From: JAAFJM01 sp964529175
GTDB taxonomy: Bacteria; Bacteroidota; Bacteroidia; UKL13-3
Assembly: GCA_964529175.1 (NCBI GenBank)
Contig: CAZGVO010000004.1
Location: forward strand, 242,790-306,789
Direction: 5' to 3'
Length of the DNA: 64,000 nucleotides
Under the pieces are notes generated by a model that did not search any database, was not told where the DNA came from, and saw only the letters and a list, made by a program, of their open reading frames with translations. Shown piece after piece: positions 61,201 to 64,000 of this stretch. Position numbers and translations under genes: made by a program. The stretch's first letter is position 1; each line of letters begins with the position of its first letter.

Positions 61201-61945
61201 TTCGGTGAACCAAATGAGCCAATGTTTGCGTGGAAATAATTTTGTGTTTACCAACAATAGCACACCTAATAACAATACTTTAAACTATTTGTGGACTATA
61301 GATGGAGTTACCGTTTCTACTCTGCGTAATCCTGCTAATTTTTCAACCAATAAAGTGGGTGTAATTCCTGTTAGTTTGGTGGCAATTGCCAATGAAAAAT
61401 GTATTGATACCATTTCTAAAAATATTTCTGTTAATGCAAATCCTCAAATTGGCACTATTTCAGGGAATGTTAATCCTAATAGCAGTGTTATTCCTTTTAC
61501 TTATTCGGTGTTAAATCAAGCTAATAGCACTTATAATTGGACTACAACCAACGCTACCATTCAATCAGGGCAAGGAACTAACCAAATTAGTGTGTTGTTT
61601 ACCAATGCTGGCAATGCTAAAATTGCTGCGCAAATTACTGATAACAATAGTTGTACAGATTCTACTTCATTAAATTTAGCAGTTACTGTTGGCCTAAATG
61701 AATTAAGTTTAGAAAATGATTTAAAAGTATTTCCAAATCCTACTAAATCAACACTTACCATAACTAATAAAACCAATATGTTGGGTAAAAAATATATTAT
61801 AACCAATTTAATTGGGCAAACCGTTCTTTCTGGTAAACTCAATTTAGACGAAACCATTATCAATACGGAATCTTTAACCAATGGTGTTTACTTATTAAGT
61901 ATTGATGGCATGAACAAACAAGCCATTAAAATTATTAAAGAGTAA
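58286..61945 (+). CDS. Large Cys-rich PKD-repeat protein with T9SS type A sorting domain
   Basis: 1219 residues with a signal peptide (MKKLFYLLAITCLMVFSKTTF). Residues about 25-450 are the same Cys-rich module as in 16799-18442 (YRDC, ICTNCNTR, DPDGDSLSYAF, WNNPGLYSS, FKFCWTPPIS). Several Ig/PKD-like domains follow (about 560-1110), with NWTFGDNT, FWTFGNGD and NWNFGDNT signatures. A unit of about 165 residues is duplicated: for example NNFVFTNNSTPNN occurs twice, near 60740 and 61235. The last 75 residues (VFPNPTKSTLTI) are a type A sorting domain. Predicted surface protein; ligand unknown. Confidence 0.9.
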   Translation: MKKLFYLLAITCLMVFSKTTFASHLAGCDISYACTSTPNVYKVTMKIYRDCVGIPLCPNCSNTIPTGTVVGCTTASSGFTTSIIGATGTFTGVNYGTFTLNAVVASSGIDIIQTCTSVRTICTNCNTRTAGTYSPGIEVYTYEGNVNLSAIPTACCKVVLGASICCRNNALTTMQAGNFYTEAILDRCQTSCNSAPIFSNEAVVQVCSGVDYVYNLGAIDPDGDSLSYAFAPSLQSANTNVSYVAPYSPGFPFPYLGAPNANGTFPFGLRIDSSTGEVKFRPMGTFVSYLVIGVTQWRKIGGVWTNVGYTRRDVQIHTQLCSSNSAPIIKIFKEGLIQTTSNFNTIGGVPFCLDIVCQDQPSSGGSVDTTDLTWNNPGLYSSAMSNATFTRNYILAQRGINGPKADSFKFCWTPPISAIRNTPYSFTVNGTDRFCPIRATIISGINITVKAPTQISIDTIVTKRIYCNDRITNTNVKYQTSGLSLLSNNLFTVQLSDSLGSFNNATTIGSKLSTDTAGLITVNIPANLPLNKNYRIRVNCSSDTSFKGIDISISMVSGFAKPTITSSKDSICNGLTTSLQASPIGSNFTYKWLNNNQVINNATNSNLIINNDSNYRVIVSNTGCTDTSLVKKITTLPKPIANIGTNIICTSLNAVNINNSSTIASGTMSYNWTFSDNTTSTTLSPSKVFTNSGSIIATLVVTSNFNCKDSVSKTIIINSTPIANFNINDTIQCITGNKFDFINISIGNGNNYNWTFGDNTVSANVNPSKTYANAGNYLVKLRTTSNGCIDSIIKPITVVAKANSVNFSINQASQCLVGNNFVFTNNSTPNNSSLTYFWTFGNGDTSTLRSPNITFNNIGTFAVKLKVNANNECVDSFSSNVIVNANPTANFTINDTLQCITGNRFTLLNSSVGGSTYNWNFGDNTANNNINNNKVYTNAGNYAIKLVATANGCSDSIVKNVNVVAKATNIDFSVNQMSQCLRGNNFVFTNNSTPNNNTLNYLWTIDGVTVSTLRNPANFSTNKVGVIPVSLVAIANEKCIDTISKNISVNANPQIGTISGNVNPNSSVIPFTYSVLNQANSTYNWTTTNATIQSGQGTNQISVLFTNAGNAKIAAQITDNNSCTDSTSLNLAVTVGLNELSLENDLKVFPNPTKSTLTITNKTNMLGKKYIITNLIGQTVLSGKLNLDETIINTESLTNGVYLLSIDGMNKQAIKIIKE

Positions 61946-61967
61946 TGTTTTCAACTAATTTTCACTT

Positions 61968-61995
61968 AAAGACCCAAGCAATTGGGTCTTTTTTT
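61968..61995 (+). terminator. Rho-independent terminator, AAAGACCCAA type
   Basis: AAAGACCCAA pairs perfectly with TTGGGTCTTT around GCAA, followed by T. Confidence 0.92.
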
Positions 61996-62028
61996 GTATA
62001 AAAAATCGGTCAAAATTTCCAGTGGCAA

Positions 62029-62036
62029 TACTTTTG
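62029..62036 (+). promoter_or_regulatory. Putative -7 element TACTTTTG of grpE-dnaJ
   Basis: Matches TAnnTTTG, 54 bases before the grpE start. No CIRCE-type heat-shock element was seen. Confidence 0.45.
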
Positions 62037-62089
62037 ATAAGGTAGGGTATAAAAAATAAAATAATTTTAGCATTAAATAACTAATTACC

Positions 62090-62662
62090 ATGAATAACGA
62101 GCAAGAGAAAGAGTTAACAAACGATTCAACCACAGAAAATACTGCCGAGAATCCAGTTAATGAGAGTGAGCAAACTGACAATACTGTCACTAATGAAGAA
62201 CAAAAGGCAGAAGAACCAGTAAAAACTATTGAGCAAGAATTAGCCGAGGCAAAAGATAAATATTTACGCTTATACAGCGATTTTGAAAACTACAAACGCA
62301 GAACATCAAAAGAAAGAGTAGAATTAATGATGACTGCCAATAAAGAGGTTTTGGTGTCGCTAATTCCTGTTTTAGATGATTTTGAACGCGCCTCAAAAGC
62401 CATGGAAAAAGCTACCGAAGTGAGCGCAGTTAAAGAAGGTGTAGAGTTAGTGAGCCATAAATTAAAAACCATTTTAACTAGTAAAGGATTAAAGGAAATG
62501 GAAAGCACCAACAAACCGTTTGACAGTGAATTTCACGAAGCCATTACCAATATTCCAGCACCTTCGGAAGATATGAAAGGTAAAGTAATTGATACTGTAG
62601 AAAAAGGTTATTTGTTAAATGAAAGAGTAATTCGTTTTGCAAAAGTAGTTGTAGGCGAATAA
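62090..62662 (+). CDS. grpE: Nucleotide exchange factor GrpE
   Basis: 190 residues. It releases ADP from DnaK during the chaperone cycle. An acidic, low-complexity N-terminus (about 1-45) precedes the long coiled-coil helix (LAEAKDKYLRLYSDFENYKR) and the C-terminal beta domain (FDSEFHEAITNIPAPSED, VIDTVEKGYLLNERVIRFAK). All family landmarks are present. It forms a pair with dnaJ, 111 bases downstream. dnaK is not in the window. Confidence 0.96.
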   Translation: MNNEQEKELTNDSTTENTAENPVNESEQTDNTVTNEEQKAEEPVKTIEQELAEAKDKYLRLYSDFENYKRRTSKERVELMMTANKEVLVSLIPVLDDFERASKAMEKATEVSAVKEGVELVSHKLKTILTSKGLKEMESTNKPFDSEFHEAITNIPAPSEDMKGKVIDTVEKGYLLNERVIRFAKVVVGE

Positions 62663-62706
62663 TAAGATTACAAAGATTAAGGAATTAAAAGATTACAAAA
62701 TTAGAG

Positions 62707-62744
62707 AGATTAAAAAGTTACAAAACCTTGTAATTTTTTAATCT
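62707..62744. repeat. 17-bp imperfect inverted repeat between grpE and dnaJ
   Basis: AGATTAAAAAGTTACAA (62707-62723) pairs with TTGTAATTTTTTAATCT (62728-62744) with one mismatch around a 4-base loop. The spacer is otherwise made of AGATTAC and TTACAAA words. It could attenuate or process the transcript. Confidence 0.7.
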
Positions 62745-62773
62745 TTTCAACTTTGTAATTCAATTGAAAATAC

Positions 62774-63901
62774 ATGGCAAAAAGAGATTATTACGAAGTA
62801 CTAGGACTAAGCAAAGGCGCATCGGATGCTGATATAAAAAAAGCTTACCGACAAATGGCAATTAAATATCACCCTGATAAAAACCCTGGTGATGCCAAAG
62901 CTGAAGAAAAATTTAAAGAAGCAGCTGAAGCTTATGAAGTATTGAGCGATGGCAATAAAAAAGCACGTTACGACCAATATGGACATGCTGGCACTGGTAG
63001 CCAAGGTGGCTATGGCGGTGGAGGCATGAACATGGACGACATATTTAGCCAATTTGGCGATGTGTTTGGAAATGATGGAAGCCCGTTTGAATCGTTTTTT
63101 GGAGGCGGAGGAAGAAGCCGTGGCGGACAACGCGGAGTTAGAGGAAGTAATATTCGCTTAAAAGTAAAATTAACTTTACAAGAAATAGCTACAGGAGTAG
63201 AAAAGAAACTAAAATTTGGCCGTTTGGTAATGGCCGAAGGTTTAAGTTTTGAAACTTGTGGAACTTGTAAAGGTTCGGGTCAAGTACGCAGGGTTACCAA
63301 TACTTTTTTAGGTCAAATGGCAACTACAAGTGCCTGCCCTACCTGCCACGGAACAGGAAGAATTATGGGTAAACGCCCTGCGGGTTCTAATGCCGATGGT
63401 TTGGTAAATAAAGAAGAAATTGTGTCGGTAAATATTCCTGCTGGTGTGGCTAATGGCATGCAATTAAGCATGAGTGGTAAAGGTAATGCTGGCCCAATGG
63501 GCGGCCCTGCTGGTGATTTGATTATTTTAATTGAAGAAGCAGAGGATGCTATTTTAAAACGCGATGGCAATAATATAGTGTATGATTTATACATTAATTT
63601 TGCTGATGTAGCCTTAGGTACACAAGTAGAAGTACCAACAGTGGATGGAAAAGTGAAACTAAAAATTGATGCAGGTACACAAGCTGGAAAAATTTTACGT
63701 TTACGCGGAAAAGGTTTACCAGAATTAAATACCAACTTTAAAGGCGATCAATTAATTCATGTAAACGTTTGGACACCACAAAAGCTAAATAATGAAGAGC
63801 GCGAAATATTAGAAAAATTGCGTGATTCAGAGAATTTTAGACCAAAACCAAACGCTAACGACAAAGGTTTTTTTGACAGAATGCGTGAGTTTTTTAACTA
63901 A
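62774..63901 (+). CDS. dnaJ: Chaperone DnaJ lacking zinc site I
   Basis: 375 residues. It has a J domain with HPD (33-35), a Gly/Phe-rich linker (about 70-125), a zinc region, two C-terminal substrate-binding domains and the terminal dimerisation part. The zinc region has only two of the four C-x2-C-x-G-x-G motifs: CGTCKGSG (162-169) and CPTCHGTG (188-195), which form site II. The first motif is replaced by KFGRLVMAEG and the fourth by KRPAGSNADG, so site I is absent. DnaK stimulation should be retained, while independent substrate holding may be weaker (inference from E. coli DnaJ studies). Confidence 0.95.
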   Translation: MAKRDYYEVLGLSKGASDADIKKAYRQMAIKYHPDKNPGDAKAEEKFKEAAEAYEVLSDGNKKARYDQYGHAGTGSQGGYGGGGMNMDDIFSQFGDVFGNDGSPFESFFGGGGRSRGGQRGVRGSNIRLKVKLTLQEIATGVEKKLKFGRLVMAEGLSFETCGTCKGSGQVRRVTNTFLGQMATTSACPTCHGTGRIMGKRPAGSNADGLVNKEEIVSVNIPAGVANGMQLSMSGKGNAGPMGGPAGDLIILIEEAEDAILKRDGNNIVYDLYINFADVALGTQVEVPTVDGKVKLKIDAGTQAGKILRLRGKGLPELNTNFKGDQLIHVNVWTPQKLNNEEREILEKLRDSENFRPKPNANDKGFFDRMREFFN

Positions 63902-63909
63902 ATAATATA

Positions 63910-63950
63910 GCCACAGATTTCACAGAAAACACAGATTTCTGTCCGTGGTT
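63910..63950. repeat. GCCACAGATTTCACAG element downstream of dnaJ
   Basis: Starts GCCACAGATTTCACAGA and contains CACAGATTTCTGT and CCGTGG. It is a short gene-free member of the family flanking the GxxExxY gene. Confidence 0.65.
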
Positions 63951-64000
63951 GAATTCTATGACAAAAGCAAATAATTTTTGTAAGGTTCGTTATTTTGAAT

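Overview
The window looks like an AT-rich chromosomal scaffold from a member of the Bacteroidota. The evidence is gene content: proteins with type IX secretion C-terminal sorting domains (types A and B), two LruC-domain lipoproteins, a sufBCDS-sufE-DUF59 cluster with no isc genes, DUF4296, WbqC-like and S23 four-helix-bundle genes, and TAnnTTTG-like -7 promoter elements. The class or order cannot be fixed from sequence alone (Chitinophagales or Sphingobacteriales-like is a guess). A run of exactly 100 N at 882-981, placed inside a tandem repeat, marks an assembly gap of unknown length. No rRNA, tRNA, CRISPR array, prophage or classical insertion sequence was seen.

Layout. 1-4000: end of a DUF1015 gene, the gap, repeat-rich spacer, then rlmN and psd on the minus strand with long repeat-filled intergenic stretches. 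4056-10962: the Fe-S assembly (SUF) cluster sufB, sufC, sufD, sufS, sufE and a DUF59 gene, interrupted by an S23 four-helix-bundle gene and a GxxExxY gene. Each of these two sits between inverted copies of its own repeat family. 10969-14402: a frameshifted outer-membrane protein gene, a small membrane protein, queE, a CheY-like regulator and recF. 14570-18442: two secreted T9SS substrates. 18565-21881: a minus-strand group with a sugar transferase, a lipoprotein and a degenerate Gfo/Idh-like protein. 22134-30133: pcm, a putative cysteine-peptidase-like protein, an M1 aminopeptidase, a PKD protein, a truncated PAS protein and LruC lipoprotein 1. 30544-37865: ilvE, a hypothetical gene, rdgB, LruC lipoprotein 2, DUF4296, yggS and a B12-binding radical SAM protein. 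37862-49684: DinB, rpsA, a ParE-type toxin-antitoxin pair, an EEP nuclease, a cytochrome b5 domain protein, PhoD-like phosphatase, dnaN, a WG-repeat lipoprotein, a PaaI thioesterase, Ppx/GppA and an enoyl-CoA hydratase. 49918-63901: OmpA, an ABC permease, a large type B T9SS protein, exported superoxide dismutase, a WbqC-like protein, mnmH, a 1219-residue type A T9SS protein, grpE and dnaJ.

Most genes are housekeeping: Fe-S assembly, translation, replication/repair, proteostasis and nucleotide-pool cleaning. They are mixed with cell-surface proteins typical of the phylum. What stands out is the intergenic DNA. Many spacers are built from strings of 7-base words of quite different sequence that keep the same 7-base register (820-881, 1277-1330, 3623-3930, 5515-5597, 6006-6045, 10124-10156, 12653-12830, 35928-36188, 47439-47489, 51254-51297). 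This resembles the heptanucleotide short tandemly repeated repetitive (STRR) sequences known from filamentous cyanobacteria, but with several word families per genome. Other notable points are a 28-base palindromic repeat inserted in frame into sufS, with a second copy forming the sufE stop codon; a DnaJ that has lost both halves of zinc site I; and a poly-A frameshift in an outer-membrane protein gene.
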